Source: Lumbricus rubellus (taxonomy: Eukaryota > Annelida > Clitellata > Crassiclitellata > Lumbricidae). Taken from it: a stretch of DNA of 64,000 nt. Location of the stretch: NCBI GenBank assembly GCA_945859605.1, contig OX243816.1:29264368-29328367 (forward strand), in the 5' to 3' direction. Of the stretch, positions 46,512 to 58,712 are shown piece after piece; the first letter of the stretch is position 1; each line of letters starts with the position of its first letter. Made by a program: the position numbers and the translations under genes. The notes below the pieces were generated by a model. The model searched no databases and was not told the origin of the DNA. It saw nothing but the letters and a program-made list of their open reading frames with translations.

Positions 46512-48729
46512 AGGTAAGTACATAATCCCAAGTTTAATATAGCAAATTATGCATTTAGCACATGAAGTAAATTAAAGTCTCATTTATGTTGCTCTGTAAT
46601 GTAATATGTAATTATAGCACCTTCTAAGCACCTCTTGAAGTAGCAGCTTGCTGGCGTAATTTGTGTTCTATCTCATTAAGCATTACAACTTCCTTCAGGG
46701 GAAAATGGCATCAGTTGTCAGATGAGGTCTTACACACTTGTAGAACTAACCCGATAATGCACATTGCATCAGCCAATGGTGCACTATATGCTGATGCCTT
46801 GTGAAGACGCTTGCACTGTAGAAGTAACTAATCTAATTAATTACACATTTGGAAAAACTAATAGTGGCTTGTTTGATAGACTGACGAGACCCTTGTGCTG
46901 CCTGGAGTGGGCGAGACATCATTCTGGTTCTTAAAAAGTTTCCATTGTGATTGTAAATTTATATAATGCCTCTTCAAGGGAAAAATTCTTCAGAGGTACT
47001 TTGAAGCCGATTGCAGGAAGTTATGATGGGATAGATGTTTTCAGAAAGAAGAGCTCTAGGCGACAAAATACGGAAGAGCTCTAGGCGACAAAATGTCATT
47101 TATACTTGTACATACCGTATTTTAAAAAACAATCAACAGCAGCAACAGATTCCATACTGTTCAATGGAAACTCGGGTGCATTTAACGCCTAGGTCACTGA
47201 CTTGTATAATGACCTAGTTGTCTTGCTAGGAATGGACAGACATATTAATATTTAAATTATTTATGGTTACATTAGAAATGGCATTTGGGTTTCATTAGCC
47301 CTTTTGCTGCGATTGCCTTTTAATCCCATGTGCAGAATGTAAGAAATATAAAAGATCCTGTATTTTTTTATGTCCATACACAAACAAGTTTAGCCAATAA
47401 GACTACGGTATATGGAAACATGTGGGCATACTTGATGAAAGGAAAATTGTTTGCTGCAGTAAATTCTTATTGCATATGGATACTTAAATTACACTGATAC
47501 AATTACTAAATTTTTCAGAGCAATTTTTCTTTTGAAACGGCAACCCAACTTTGAACTCTACGTTTCTGTTGGCAAATTTTGCTGGATTATGATTCATAAA
47601 GTGTTCAGCATAATTGATTTGTTTCAACAACAAGACAATTCAATCGGTCATCATCTATAAATGTCTAAAAAATCTATCAAATCACAGTTTTGAATATCAA
47701 TTTGCAAACCAGAGTTCCAGTGAACTGTCTAAAAGTAGGTTCAAAGTCTTCTTGTGCAACCCACAGCTAGTCCCAATGACATTGCTTTAATCTATTCTAC
47801 GCTGTCGTCTAAATCACTTTGTACAGCATAGGGTTATCTTCATGTAATTGATCATACACCACCTTGTCATCAGTGGTGATACAACCATCAGACTAAACTG
47901 CTACCAACCCAGCTAAAACATTAAGTAATTTGTGTGTCAGTAATCTTACTGTAATATTATTTTAAAGTTTTTAGCAACACAAATAAATTTTTTTATGAAT
48001 GTCTTTATAACTCTGCTCATCTACTGATTATTCAGAAAAGTCAATTACTTCACTGTCCTCCCAAAAGTCATCATGATTGACTTTGAACTTGGCTCGGTCT
48101 GACTTCTAGACCTAACTTCTAGCGAATAACTATTATATTCTTACAATATGCTGTGCATTCTTACAATTTGCTGTGCAGCTGCTACAACGACTAAATCTAG
48201 CGTGCAGCATTGCTGAGTACTTTAATATATTGCATGATGAGACATACTCGTTATTCACGTATACAAAGACATATCCATAACCAGACATTCTCGTCATACG
48301 CAGCAAAGAGGTTAATGGATATCCTAGTGCCAAATGAAACCACACAAAATCACAAAAACCCAATTGCAGAACGCAGACTCAGGCATGGGTGGTCTTAGAA
48401 AATACAAGATGTCTGACTTATGTACAAAAAAGCTGGCAGCCAAAGGAAATTGAACGTGACAATGACCAGCACAACCTTTGCCACCTGGCATAGAGCCTGC
48501 CCACCTGGCACAGAGCCAGAAATTGTGTTAACAAATTCAAAACTATAGCTAGTCTACCACCTATGATTTTACACAGGTTCACTAGGGCTAAAGCTCTCAG
48601 TATGTTACCACAATCTCTCAGTCTCATTAGTTTAAAGCTGTTTTCCACATGAAGCACTGAATTGGACCTTTTCCCAGGATAAAACTTGAAATTACAATAT
48701 AGTAATCAAAGCACCAGGACAGCATTTCC
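46512..48729. other. Noncoding with a LINE tail
   Basis: 46955-47010 is, on the minus strand, a LINE 3' tail (GTACCTCTGAAG then GAAGAGGCATTATATAAATT). 47050-47096 has two copies of a 24-bp AGAGCTCTAGGCGACAAAAT unit. No gene. Confidence 0.4.
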
Positions 48730-48990
48730 TCATGCAGCAGTATGACAGTCTGGTTCCCTACACAGGACAGGTTCAATTTCAAGATCCTCCATGTCAGCTT
48801 CATTGGCTGTTAAGTACTTCTCCATCATACGTGAGGGAAATGTTTGCGCCGATTTCAACTCTGCCAGATTGCCTGTTGCTTTGTTCATCCGCCTGTGGAG
48901 ATCTCCTGGTCCCTTGCTGTCGTACGTCAACACAAGTGCCCTGTGCACTCTGATGCGTTGGTACATCACGCATGTAGACTGAGACATCTA
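48730..48990 (+). mobile_element. LINE 3' coding fragment
   Basis: SYVREMFAPISTLPDCLLLC then SSACGDLLVPCCRT corresponds to the SYL..L..P..R.LRS...GLLVPR.RT block of L2-like LINEs, and matches SAARGDYLVPFCRT at 5110. A lysine-rich open frame on the minus strand is its shadow. Confidence 0.55.
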
Positions 48991-49224
48991 TCTAGTTGAC
49001 ATTCAAGCATCCCCTTTAACCCTTTAGAAAAGAGCTGCATTTGTTTCTCTTTCATTTTAATACACTCATTGTTAATTCGTTCGCTACCTTGCGCTCCTGA
49101 TACGGCGCAGAAAACAAATCGTATTCCCTCGAGTGCCAGATATATCCGGCAATAGTACGCTGCCTGTTATATGACATTGGTATGCTAACGTTGCCTGTGG
49201 TCACCTATACTCATTCATTTTAAT

Positions 49225-49450
49225 CATTTCAAAATTTGTATATAGTGCAGTGTCTCGCGCATGTAGGCTGAGACAGAGGCACACTTCGGGATGTGCCCAA
49301 TAAGACGAGCAGCTGAACAAAGTGCCCGGTCAAGGTGGGTAATTAGAACATGGCTCAAGCCTACCAGGATCGAGCAGCAGTGGTCCAGCCAAGTAGCTGA
49401 AACTATTGCCTTAATCTTTGTTTCCACAAAACTAAATAATACAGTCAAGT
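49225..49450 (-). mobile_element. LINE reverse-transcriptase fragment
   Basis: The minus strand reads WLDHCCSILVGLSHVLITHL, then AARLIGHIPKCASVSAYMRE and TLHYIQI. This is the end of the L2-like RT (RLDYCNSLL.G, AARLI.., L.WLPI). Confidence 0.6.
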
Positions 49451-49565
49451 CATATGTGGATCTCTGTATTATTATTTAGCTTATATATTTTACCATAATT
49501 CTCAGGTTAGGTTCCAATTCTATAGCTTACGTATGGACTCTATCACACATGCATGACATAATTAT

Positions 49566-49632
49566 ATACATACATATATACATACTTAGATGTACACCTG
49601 CATGCATACATACATACATACATACATGCATA
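49566..49632. repeat. (ACAT)n microsatellite
   Basis: Imperfect ATACATAC repeats with CATG variants. Confidence 0.85.
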
Positions 49633-49726
49633 CATGCATACACACACAGGCTATTTATCATCTGCAAAACTACAGCATTTTAACAGCTAATTAAATCGAT
49701 TACTGTTGAAAAAAGATAACGTTCTA

Positions 49727-50538
49727 CCCGTATTTTCGCGAATATAACTCGCGGGCTATACAAAGTTCTACGAACCACGCACGCGACCCGCGTGGTATAC
49801 TCGTGGGCGTGTTATACAAATTATTTTTTTACACAGCCAAATTCTTTACCAGATTATTTTCAGGTCATGGTCAGAAACTGCCATAAAAAGTTTTTTTTTA
49901 CCTGCAATGCGAAGGCATGGACGTCGACGAGACGATGGGCTGTTATGGAAGTGGGTTGATTAAATAAATTCATGCTTCAATATAACTTGGTTGTCAAAAA
50001 TATGATACAATGAGCGCATACTGAAATTCTTTGAAAACAAATACTTTTAACGAGGTCGCTTTGCTTGATAAAACGGCTTATGTCGAATCCTTCCTTTCAA
50101 ATTATTCACTCCGATAGTACTATGATCTTTAAACGACGAGGACCTTACATTGTGAAGACCTTGACAGAGCCATCAAAGAATCTGAATTTTGGAAGCAAGG
50201 TAATTCGCGCTTCCGGTAAATCATTATATTTATATATTAGACTCTATTAAAACGTTAATTTTAGCAGGAATCTTCCTTTGCAAAAAGATTTTCATCAAAT
50301 GGATTTTAATTTGCATGTGACAACCCGTAATGACTATAAACAGGCGGAATCATAATGCACGAGTCACATTAACGTTAGCGTTCTAGTACCCCACGTGTAG
50401 TTAAACGCACGAAATTGGGTGCGTGTTATAGTCGGGTGCGTGTTATATAATGCAATGTTTACTTGAATCGCAAAAATTAGCAGGTTATATTCGGGTGCGT
50501 GTTATACCCGTGTGCGTGTTATATTCGCGAAAATATGG
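49727..50538. mobile_element. Non-autonomous element with CCGTATTTTCGCGAATATA ends, short copy
   Basis: The left end is CCCGTATTTTCGCGAATATA and the right end its complement, flanked by TA (49725-49726, 50539-50540). GTGCGTGTTATA motifs repeat near the right end, and CGCGTGGTATACTCG pairs near the left. About 812 bp. It shares ends and internal blocks with 59853-61509. Confidence 0.88.
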
Positions 50539-50689
50539 TATTTCCAGATATTTCGTTGGTCACAAGATTTTTTTACCGTGTTAGTTATAGGGTTAGAGAA
50601 CACCACTTACATTACTTTTCATATCTCTAATAGAACTGTGTTCTTCAGAAATTCATAAATGCACACTCTGTAAAGTCCAACTGCATTCA

Positions 50690-51185
50690 TTCCTTCATTT
50701 CAAGAATTTATGTAGTGCCTCTTCCAGAAGTCCACTTGGAGACATTCCCAGCCTAATCACAGTGATAAGTTTCAAGGAGTCTGCTAAATACTAATAAGCT
50801 ATTTCTAGGTATAACAAGTGTATCTCCGACAGAAGACTATTCCAGACAGAAGGACCTGCAACTGAGAAGGTGTGATGCTGACAGGTTGAGGTTCTAATAC
50901 GAGGGACCCAAAGCTCTCTACTACGGGAAGAGGGGTCTGCAAGCTAGCACAACAGATACTGGACCACAGCTGAAGCATAGCCAAGGATACAATGCCAGAC
51001 CAGCTGGGAGATATGGAACCAGTGTAGAGTGCCATGCGTGTAAGCCGAAACAAAGGCAAGCTTAGTGGTTTGCCTAATTAGCTGTTCTGCATAGGGAGAA
51101 GAACCCAGCCTAGTTGGGCCATCTATTCTAGAGTCAGACCAGCCAGAATAGAGCAGCAGTAGTTGAAGTGGCTGGCCATACATAC
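50690..51185 (-). mobile_element. LINE 3' end
   Basis: The minus strand gives LIRQTTKLAFVSAYTHGTLH, WFHIS, then a degraded SVAGPSVWNSLL equivalent, and the tail GGAAGAGGCACTACATAAAT. It is 5'-truncated and frameshifted. Confidence 0.65.
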
Positions 51186-51389
51186 TTGCATCGTGCTACC
51201 TTACATGAGTAGAGTACAATATGTTTGCAGTGGTATGTTTGTGGGTATTTAGTAGGACATTTTAAGCTTTACACACCAGTTTTTGCAAGTCTGATTGATA
51301 AAATTTGTTGCATTGTGAAAGACTTGCTCATGTATGTATGTATGAATGATAGGCTTTTTGTCTGACAAGAAAATGTCAGATGCCCTGAC

Positions 51390-51570
51390 AGTTGTGCAGA
51401 CATATTTTTATTTTGCATTTATTAAGTGCCACTTTCTATTGACTAAGCGTCAATGAATGTGAAAGAGTCCACTAAGGCGGCCAATCTGATCTCTGGTGGA
51501 AGACTGTTCCAACATCTGGGATCAGCAACCAAGAATCAAAACGGCGCATGCCGAACATGGTGATGCATGC
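51390..51570 (-). mobile_element. LINE 3' end, degraded
   Basis: The minus strand encodes, across a frameshift, the V.DPRCWNSLPPEIR-type motif and ends with a TGGCACTTAATAAATGC tail. Confidence 0.45.
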
Positions 51571-52229
51571 TGCCCACTCATATTAATATGAAAGGCACTG
51601 TAGAAGTGGCTACCTACTTATGATTCTAATATATTGTCATATTTACAATTGCAAAGTCAGCCGTTGAACATGACATATCCAGAGGCCTTCTTAAGTTCTT
51701 ACAATATCCAATAAATCCTTGCAAAACCAGCTAAGAGAACCTCTAGAAAACAGTCATTGGTTGTCCGAACTGCTTGGCTAAAGATGAGACGATGCTAGAC
51801 ACTATATGCGTCTATGTACCTGCAAATTATAAATGCAAGCAACCAATGATCACAGAGTTTTGAACATTAACAAAGACCATACAAATAAATGGCAACTTGA
51901 CGACTAACAGTCAGTAACTACAGACTCAAAAACTTTACAAGCAAACAGACAATATCGGATTTTGCATATTTAGGTTGTACTGTCCAACAGAATGTTTTCT
52001 CAAGTTTATTAGTTTTGAAACCATGCTGTGTTTTAGACTTGTTCTAACTGAAATTCAGAAGATCTCTTCCTCTCCTAGAAGACAGACAAAAAAATTTATA
52101 TGCAAACACAAATACTTAGTTTTGTGCATTCAGTTCTAACTTGAAGGGATTTTCGAAGAACAGGGTCTGACCATTCGGATTTTAGGAACACTTCTCATTT
52201 CAGAAGGCCAATTATGTGATCCAATTCAA
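51571..52229. other. Noncoding
   Basis: No gene or repeat recognised. Confidence 0.4.
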
Positions 52230-52520
52230 CCAGTGTGGAACTTTGTGTGCCTGTGCTATCCATTCCAGGCTGTAGATTCCTTCGCTCTGCAACGCATGGC
52301 GACCTGGTTGTTCCTATGGCTCGATCTTCCACAGTGCTGCATAGAAGTTTTGCTATAAGTTACTGGAATAAGTTACCTATTAGTCTCCGTAATGAACTTC
52401 TTTGTCTTTCTTTTCCGCAAGCGTTTGAAAACCATTCTCTTTGATTATGGTTTGGTGTCAGGTCGGGAGCGCCTCTGAGGAGTTCTCTTGAAGTGGCGCT
52501 ATATAAATGTTCAATTACAA
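52230..52520 (+). mobile_element. 3' end of an L2-like LINE
   Basis: Codes LRSATHGDLVVPMARSSTVL, HRSFAISYWNKLPISLR and a stop, then the tail GGGAGCGCCTCTGAGGAGTT and AGTGGCGCTATATAAATGTT. Confidence 0.78.
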
Positions 52521-52584
52521 TTTAAAAAAGTGTGCACACTAAACTTTAGAAACATGTTTCTTGCAGTAGACATGTGACATAATG

Positions 52585-52790
52585 CAGGGCATTTTTAGCG
52601 TGCAGTTGTACACAAAATGTGCAGTTCTAAATGGATTTGTGCAGTTGTGGAAGCACATCTGTACAGTTAAAACTAGCAAAAAAATGGTCATCGTCCTCCG
52701 ATTTAAGTAATTTACCATGGAGGATGGGAAAGAAAAGAAGGGGTTGTGCAGTTCTAAAAATTAATTAAAAACAGCCATGATATAATTTTA
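52585..52790 (+). mobile_element. Left-end fragment of a hAT-like element
   Basis: CAGGGCATTTTTAGCGTGCA, then GTTGTACACAAAATGTGCAG, parallels the left end of 56125-56533. The right end was not found. The mariner at 52795 begins where this fragment stops. Confidence 0.6.
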
Positions 52791-52794
52791 TGTA

Positions 52795-53847
52795 CAGAGT
52801 GGGCCATAAAAAAGACCGCCTAAGGTTTTTTGCCAATATCTTGGGCAGCAGTAAGAATTTATAGAACAAACTAAAAAGGCAGTTTACATTTACGTACAAT
52901 AGCCAAATTCCACAAACAGATTTAAAGCAGAACGGAAGTTATATCGCTTTTAGTGAGTCCACCCACTGTTTTTTGATGATTTAAAAAAACGCAGCAAAAA
53001 GTGACAACAAAGTTATTTTATTGTGTCTCATCTCAAATAAAACGTGGTACCAGCATAGCTGCATGTCAATGTGAAGTCACGTAGCATGATAACAATCAAG
53101 TTGGTTAAATAATCTGTCAGATTAATAATTTTGCTATTAAAACAAAATTGAAATATCTAACGAAATTAAAATGCCCAAGGTGTAAATGACAAGCAAAATG
53201 TGTTTTGAGACAATTTGTGAGCCAGGTCCTGGAGCTAAAGCTATAGTCACTGCTTACTCGAATTTACAATGAGAGCGCATGAATTAAGAGTTGAACTCTG
53301 TGTTAACAAATATGCTGTTGTGAATGAAGATCGGCTCAACTGCAATAAATTCTGGTTTCATTGAGAAAAGTCAGTGACCCCAAATCTCCGGATTTGAAGC
53401 CGATTGATTATCAAGTGTGGAGAGATATGCTGGAAAAATACCACATTCTGCAACTGGAGCGATATGGAAATTTACCTCTGAAACACATCAACAAGGCCAT
53501 CAAGAACTTTGCAAAGAGACCAATCACAGGTTTGGGCACTGGTGGTGGACACGTTAAACACAAGTTGTGACGCACTATCAATTTCATTTGATTATAATTA
53601 TTTCAGATGTGAATTAATAAAATCGTTTTTTGATGTGTTTTGTTTTTTAATCGTCAAAAACACAATGTGTGGACTCGCTAAAAGTGAAATAACTTTTGTT
53701 CTGTTTGAAATGGTTTGGTGAAATTTGGCCATTGTACGTAAATATGAATTACCTTTAAGCCTGTAATGGTTGATTTAGAAATTCTTACTTCTCGCCAAGA
53801 TATTATGAAAATAACATAGGTGTGGTCTTTTTTAAAGGCCCACTCTG
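52795..53847 (+). mobile_element. Mariner-like element with transposase remnant
   Basis: About 70-bp imperfect inverted ends starting CAGAGTGGGCC, flanked by TA (52793-52794, 53848-53849). Near the right end a frame from 53361 encodes SPDLKPIDYQVWRDMLEKYH, the C-terminal part of a mariner transposase catalytic region (SPDLNPID..VW). At 1053 bp with only this fragment intact, it is internally decayed and cannot encode the whole enzyme. Confidence 0.9.
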
Positions 53848-55189
53848 TAGAGCTTAATGGGTGTTGTCAGAGTGATGATCCATTCTATTCAGTGTGGCTT
53901 AGTGTGTTTGCTTAACTGTTCAGCAAACACATTAAGCAATGACAGTTGGAGTGAATTTTTTGAAGTGCTGAATAAGCAGTTCTAGAACCAGTTGACTTTA
54001 ATTCTGCTCTATGGGTTACATTCTCAGACGCATATGTTCTTAGAAGGTCTTGCGCATTTTCAATCTAGATATTTTATGGAATTTCATTTTCTCTACTGGG
54101 CTTTGCTCATTGAATAGGCTACTCAAATCATGTCAGAGCTGAAATTGATATACGGTAAATTTGCTATTTATTTGGATTTCAAGTTGAGTTTGTTATCAGA
54201 GGACCAGGACCTATATAGTAGTCTGTGAATAACTGGCCGTCCAAGTACTATTGCTTCATTCATCCGCTCATGGAAAGTTATTTGTGGTCCCTGGTTGCGT
54301 CAACACAAGTGATGATAGCCTACATGCATTAAGGATCAACCTTCCAGTTGATGTTCAAGCTGGTCTTTGACTCTGCCCAAATTACTTTTTCTAGGTGTGT
54401 TAAGATCCACTTGTTTAGATTTCTTGTACTGCCAAGTTCTTCGTGTTTTTGAAGGATTCCTTTAAAATAAATGCACTTTTATAATTTAAGTCCATTTACA
54501 TATGCACTTAAAATGCAGCTTCAAATTTACTTTAGTACCTGTGTATTCCACCAATGCATGCTGGATTGCTAGTGACTTCTAGAAACGAATGAGATTTGTC
54601 ATGCTTGCTCTATCTATTAGTCACCAGTGCCAATCGGATCTCAATTTCACATAAGATAAACAACTGATCACTATTGAGCTGCATGTCCATGACAATGATA
54701 GTATGGCAGTTATTAAACCATGGTGTTTTTTCTGGGTATCAACTGTATATTCACGGCCCAGTTGCCACTCTGTGGATAGGCACTTGGACTTGCTGTTTAT
54801 TGCCATTTTGTACATCCATGCCTGCTGGTGTTCTGTTGACTTAAGTCAGATGCGCTTTACTGGCTTCCCATTGACGAGAGAATAAGTTAAAGGTTTTCCT
54901 GTGGTGGGCCCCTTTGATTGCATCTTTCCTGGTGTGTGTGTGTGTGTGTTGGGGAAAATCTGCTGCTTTTGGAGTTCTTCAGGCACTGTGCTGAACACTG
55001 CTGATGCATGTCAACTAGAACCCATTTTACCTTTTCCTGGTTTTGGATTTTCCTTGAGATTGGAATAGTCTTCCATTGTACTTTTGCATAAGTGCAGCAT
55101 TCATTGCATTGAATTACCTTAATATAATTCTAATTGAGGAGTCTGTGCAATATTTGGGAGCAGTAAGACATGCTCCATGCCTCGTTAAG
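53848..55189. other. Noncoding with LINE scraps
   Basis: 54240-54480 resembles the LINE sequence of 48890-49030. 54840-54930 encodes a YWLPIDERI-like LINE motif followed by a GGTGGGCCCC segment. (TG)n is at 54931-54950. No gene. Confidence 0.4.
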
Positions 55190-55625
55190 GTTAGTGCAGG
55201 CCCAGGCGCTGTAATTACTATCTCCTTGCCCCCCACCCCTCTGATAACCCACCTGTCTACTATGCACAATGTTTATGCTTCAGACCCAGATGCTGCAGCA
55301 CCCATAGCGTTTACCTTATACAATATACATGCATTAAGAAATGTGGAGGCCCTGTTCGGGAAATTTTTTGCAGAAAATTCGGATGACCTTTTTTTTAGTT
55401 GTTTGATCGAATTTTCGGGGAAAATGATACCATTTCATCCGCCAAAAAAGTTTATGACTTGAAAAAATTTGTAGTCATCAGGCCAAATTTTCGGCAAAAT
55501 GATACCATGATACCATTTCATCCGCCAAAATATAAAAATTAATTTTTTTACAAATGTGTGGGGCCCCCTGAAGTGTGGGGCCCCTGTTTGGCCGAACATG
55601 TTGAACATGCCTTAATCCGGCCCTG
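55190..55625. mobile_element. hAT-type element, right end only
   Basis: Ends GCCTTAATCCGGCCCTG. It has paired GGGGCCCC stretches and a direct repeat of GATACCATTTCATCCGCCAA at about 55427 and 55509. The left end and target duplication were not found. Confidence 0.55.
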
Positions 55626-56020
55626 GTATTATGCATGTGCCTGATTCAATTTAGAATCAAAATCTGATTTGAACGACATGATGCCTAATTCTGCATATAT
55701 GATCACTTTTGATGTAGCTCATACATGCCCTTGTATGGGTAATACGGGTATACATAATGGACATCCAGTATGTATATGGGTATTTATATAATGAATTTCA
55801 AGTTTATTTGAAATGTTTTGAAGGATGACCAGTGTAAGAGCCCATCCATATAGTGTAGGCCTTTGCAAAAATCGTATTTTCTACCCTATTCCCTTTTGCA
55901 ACTCTCCCATTTTGTGGAACCCCCTTGTGTATGTACAAATAAGCTTCTCTGCCCCTCCCCGTTCTATGAAGTATTTAATTTGCTTTAAGCTACTATTTAT
56001 TTTGTTAAGTATCATATTTG

Positions 56021-57217
56021 TAGGGTTGCCAACTTTGGATTATGAAATTTCTGGACGTGGCGCGAGCCCCCATGATTTTCGGAAATTTTAGCAATTAGGA
56101 TCCGGTCACTTTGGCGGCACACCGCAGGGCTTTTTTTAGCGTGCAGTTCTACACAAAATGTGCAGTTGTAAATGCATTTTCGCTGTTGTAAAAGCAGTTA
56201 TGTGCAGTGGAAATCATTGGAAAAGGGTGATTGCAGGCCGGTGTTTACCATTAAAAAAGGAGGACATGTGAGTAGTAAAAAATAAGCATGAAAGTGAGAT
56301 TTTAAAAATGTTTAATTTGATGACTAAAAAAGGTCATCAGTTTTTTCGTCGACGACTTGCAAATTTCTGAAGAAAGACTTTAAAAAGGTCATCGGTTATT
56401 TCTTTTCGCCGACTTGTGACATTTCTTGGGAAAATTTTCAGAAAACGGCGAGAACTTTTCGCCAAAGGAAGCCGCACTAAAAATTCCTGGTTCTGCAGTT
56501 ATAGCCTACAAATTTCTTTTTAAACAAGCCCTGAAACACCGCAAGCTATCCCGGCCAGAGGCTCCAGTGGCAGCAGGGTCTACAAGACTGAAACTCAGTA
56601 AACAATCATCCCATAGTATGTATCTCACAAAATATGTTACATTTAGAACTTAGACCTACTTATAAAATGTGAAAATAAGTCAGGTAGGCTACAGGATCTG
56701 GGTCATTGCATGGATAGGCCTACCATGGAAGCTATAATGGAACACGCACAGGAAGTAGGAAGAGGAATATTATTTAATCGATTAATATAATAAGATTCAA
56801 AAGTCAAAACTATATTTTTATTCTTTCTATAACAAAATTTTCAAAAAATGAATCAATTATTAAAACTTTTTGATAGCAGACAGCGCATAAATATAAAAAG
56901 ATACCAAATAGATGTCCGATAACAAAAGGTGTGTTATCAATTATTTAGGTGTAGCTACAGAGGTGCTCCTTTTAATAGTCACAGTGTATTTTAGGTTTCC
57001 CCCCTCCCCATAATTTGTAAATCTTAGACTCTTACAATTTTTAATAAATTATTATTTTTCAGGACGACTGTTGTCTTTGTTAGAGGTGCAACTTTCCATT
57101 TTTTTGTATTCTTATTTTCTGGACACTGCATTGTCCAGAATGACCCTCCTCCGTTTTCTGTACACCGGATGCTATTTCTGTACGATCCAGAAAAAATCTG
57201 GACGGTTGGCAACCCTA
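56021..57217. mobile_element. 1197-bp hAT-type element
   Basis: The 13-bp inverted ends are TAGGGTTGCCAAC and GTTGGCAACCCTA, with an exact 8-bp duplication CATATTTG at 56013-56020 and 57218-57225. Subterminal TTCTGGACGTGG and AATCTGGACGG are related. No transposase. It contains the nested element below. Confidence 0.95.
56125..56533. mobile_element. 409-bp hAT-type MITE nested in a hAT element
   Basis: Starts CAGGGCTTTTTTTAGCG and ends TTTAAACAAGCCCTG. The flanks GCACACCG and AAACACCG agree at 6 of 8 positions. The left part matches 52585 onward. Confidence 0.8.
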
Positions 57218-57439
57218 CATATTTGCTAGCTAGAATCTGTTAGCAGTTACAGTTTACTGTTTCGAGCTGAACAGCATTTAATTATATAATGTAGTCAGAT
57301 GCCATCAGATGACTATAGGATAACAGCGTTATGAGTATACATTTATTTTGCATTCGTACATTTTGTCGAGACAGATCGCCTGAATTCGGTGATCTCCTCC
57401 CTGCATACACAATATATATATATATCTATATCTATATAT

Positions 57440-57971
57440 ATATCTATATAAATAAAAATGAAACTTTGCGATCCTGCGGTCACGATCACGCCGAAAGTGA
57501 CGCACCAATTGTTTTGAAAATTTACCAAAACCTTCCATTCCGATACCGCAAGGTCACAACATTTCTTTCCCCGACAAAAAACCAATCGTTTCCACAAAAA
57601 GTTAACTTTGCAATCCGTTCGCCCGCCATTTGCAAATTCAACGAAAGCGCACGCTTCCAAAATTTCAGAATTGTCTTTACCCGAAACACAGTGATGAAAC
57701 ATTAATGAGTTCGCGTCGTGACGTCATAAGCGACTCAATAAATAATTCCATTACGAAAACGGCCTTCCAACATTCTTGGGCTCTATCCGCTGTCAGTAAA
57801 GGACGGTGTGAGGGAGGAAAGGAGCGGAGTGGGAGGGGGGACGGAGCGGAGGGGAAAGGGGGAGGAGGAGTGGAGGGGGAGGGGAAGGGGGAGGGAGAGG
57901 GGGAGGGGGACGGAGCGAAGGGGAGGGGGAAGGTCTTTTCTGCCACAGCAACGCGTGGCTGGGTACGGCTA

Positions 57972-57972
<1 letters not shown>
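57440..57972. mobile_element. Possible Helitron-like non-autonomous element
   Basis: Begins near AATAAAAATGAAACTTTGCG and ends GGGTACGGCTAG before a (TA)n run. Ends of this kind (CTAG in AT repeats, no inverted repeats) are typical of Helitron-like elements. No coding region. The boundaries are inferred. Confidence 0.3.
57806..57932. repeat. Purine-only G/A tract
   Basis: About 120 bp of GGGGAGGGGAAGG-type sequence with very few pyrimidines on the plus strand. Confidence 0.9.

Positions 57973-58041
<69 letters not shown>
57973..58041. repeat. (TA)n microsatellite
   Basis: An uninterrupted TA run. A shorter mixed TA/TCTA run lies at 57411-57450. Confidence 0.97.
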
Positions 58042-58043
<2 letters not shown>

Positions 58044-58224
58044 ACAGCCCTTTATCACCTGTGCTGTGGCTTGTAGAACTAGCTTTATGTAATTTCATAT
58101 GGGATTTTATGAGATTCTCAAAGACAACGTTTTCCTGGATAATTGGCAACTGTGCCTGGCTGCAGTATGCGGACTTCACCAAAGAACGGTTTATCAAAGG
58201 ACTGTTCATCAAGAAACGAGTGTA

Positions 58225-58600
58225 CATACATGAGCACACATACACATTTAACGTACAATGCATAAAAAAATACACACATGCATATATACCCATACATACA
58301 TATGTACATACATGTATGTAAGTAAGTATGTATGTATGTGTATAATTACATATGTATGTACGTATCTATGTAGGTTTGTATCTATGTAAATATATGTATG
58401 CATGTGCATATGCATCTATGAGTGCATATATGTATGTTTGTACGTTGTCTATATATATTATGTATACGCGTGCACATATGTATGCATATATGTATGTGTG
58501 TATATATGTATGCGCATATGTATGCATGTTTGTATACATGTATGTATGTACTTATGTGTGTGTATGGATGTTTGTGTGCATGTATGTACGTTTGTTTCAT
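58225..58600. repeat. Degenerate (ATGT/ACAT)n region
   Basis: Long imperfect TATGTATG and CATACATA repeats. Long open frames rich in Tyr, Cys, Met and Val on both strands are artefacts. Confidence 0.9.
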
Positions 58601-58648
58601 AATGAAAACTCTTTACATTAATAGACCTGTAATGAACAGTTCTTTGAT

Positions 58649-58712
58649 GAATGGTCTTTTGATGAACAGTCCCTTGATGAATTCATTAAGGGACTGTTCA
58701 TCAAAAGACCAT
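58649..58712. repeat. Hairpin with 26-bp arms
   Basis: AATGGTCTTTTGATGAACAG and onward is the complement of the right arm, around a 12-base centre GATGAATTCATT that is itself palindromic. A related half-site (GGACTGTTCATCAAGAAAC) is near 58200. Confidence 0.85.

Noticed and set aside
48730..48987. Lysine/glutamate-rich 85-codon minus-strand frame
   Set aside because: Antisense of a LINE 3' coding fragment that matches the family motif SSACGDLLVP.
55076..55462. 128-codon plus-strand frame
   Set aside because: Most of it lies in a noncoding hAT-type element end. No domain or start context supports it.
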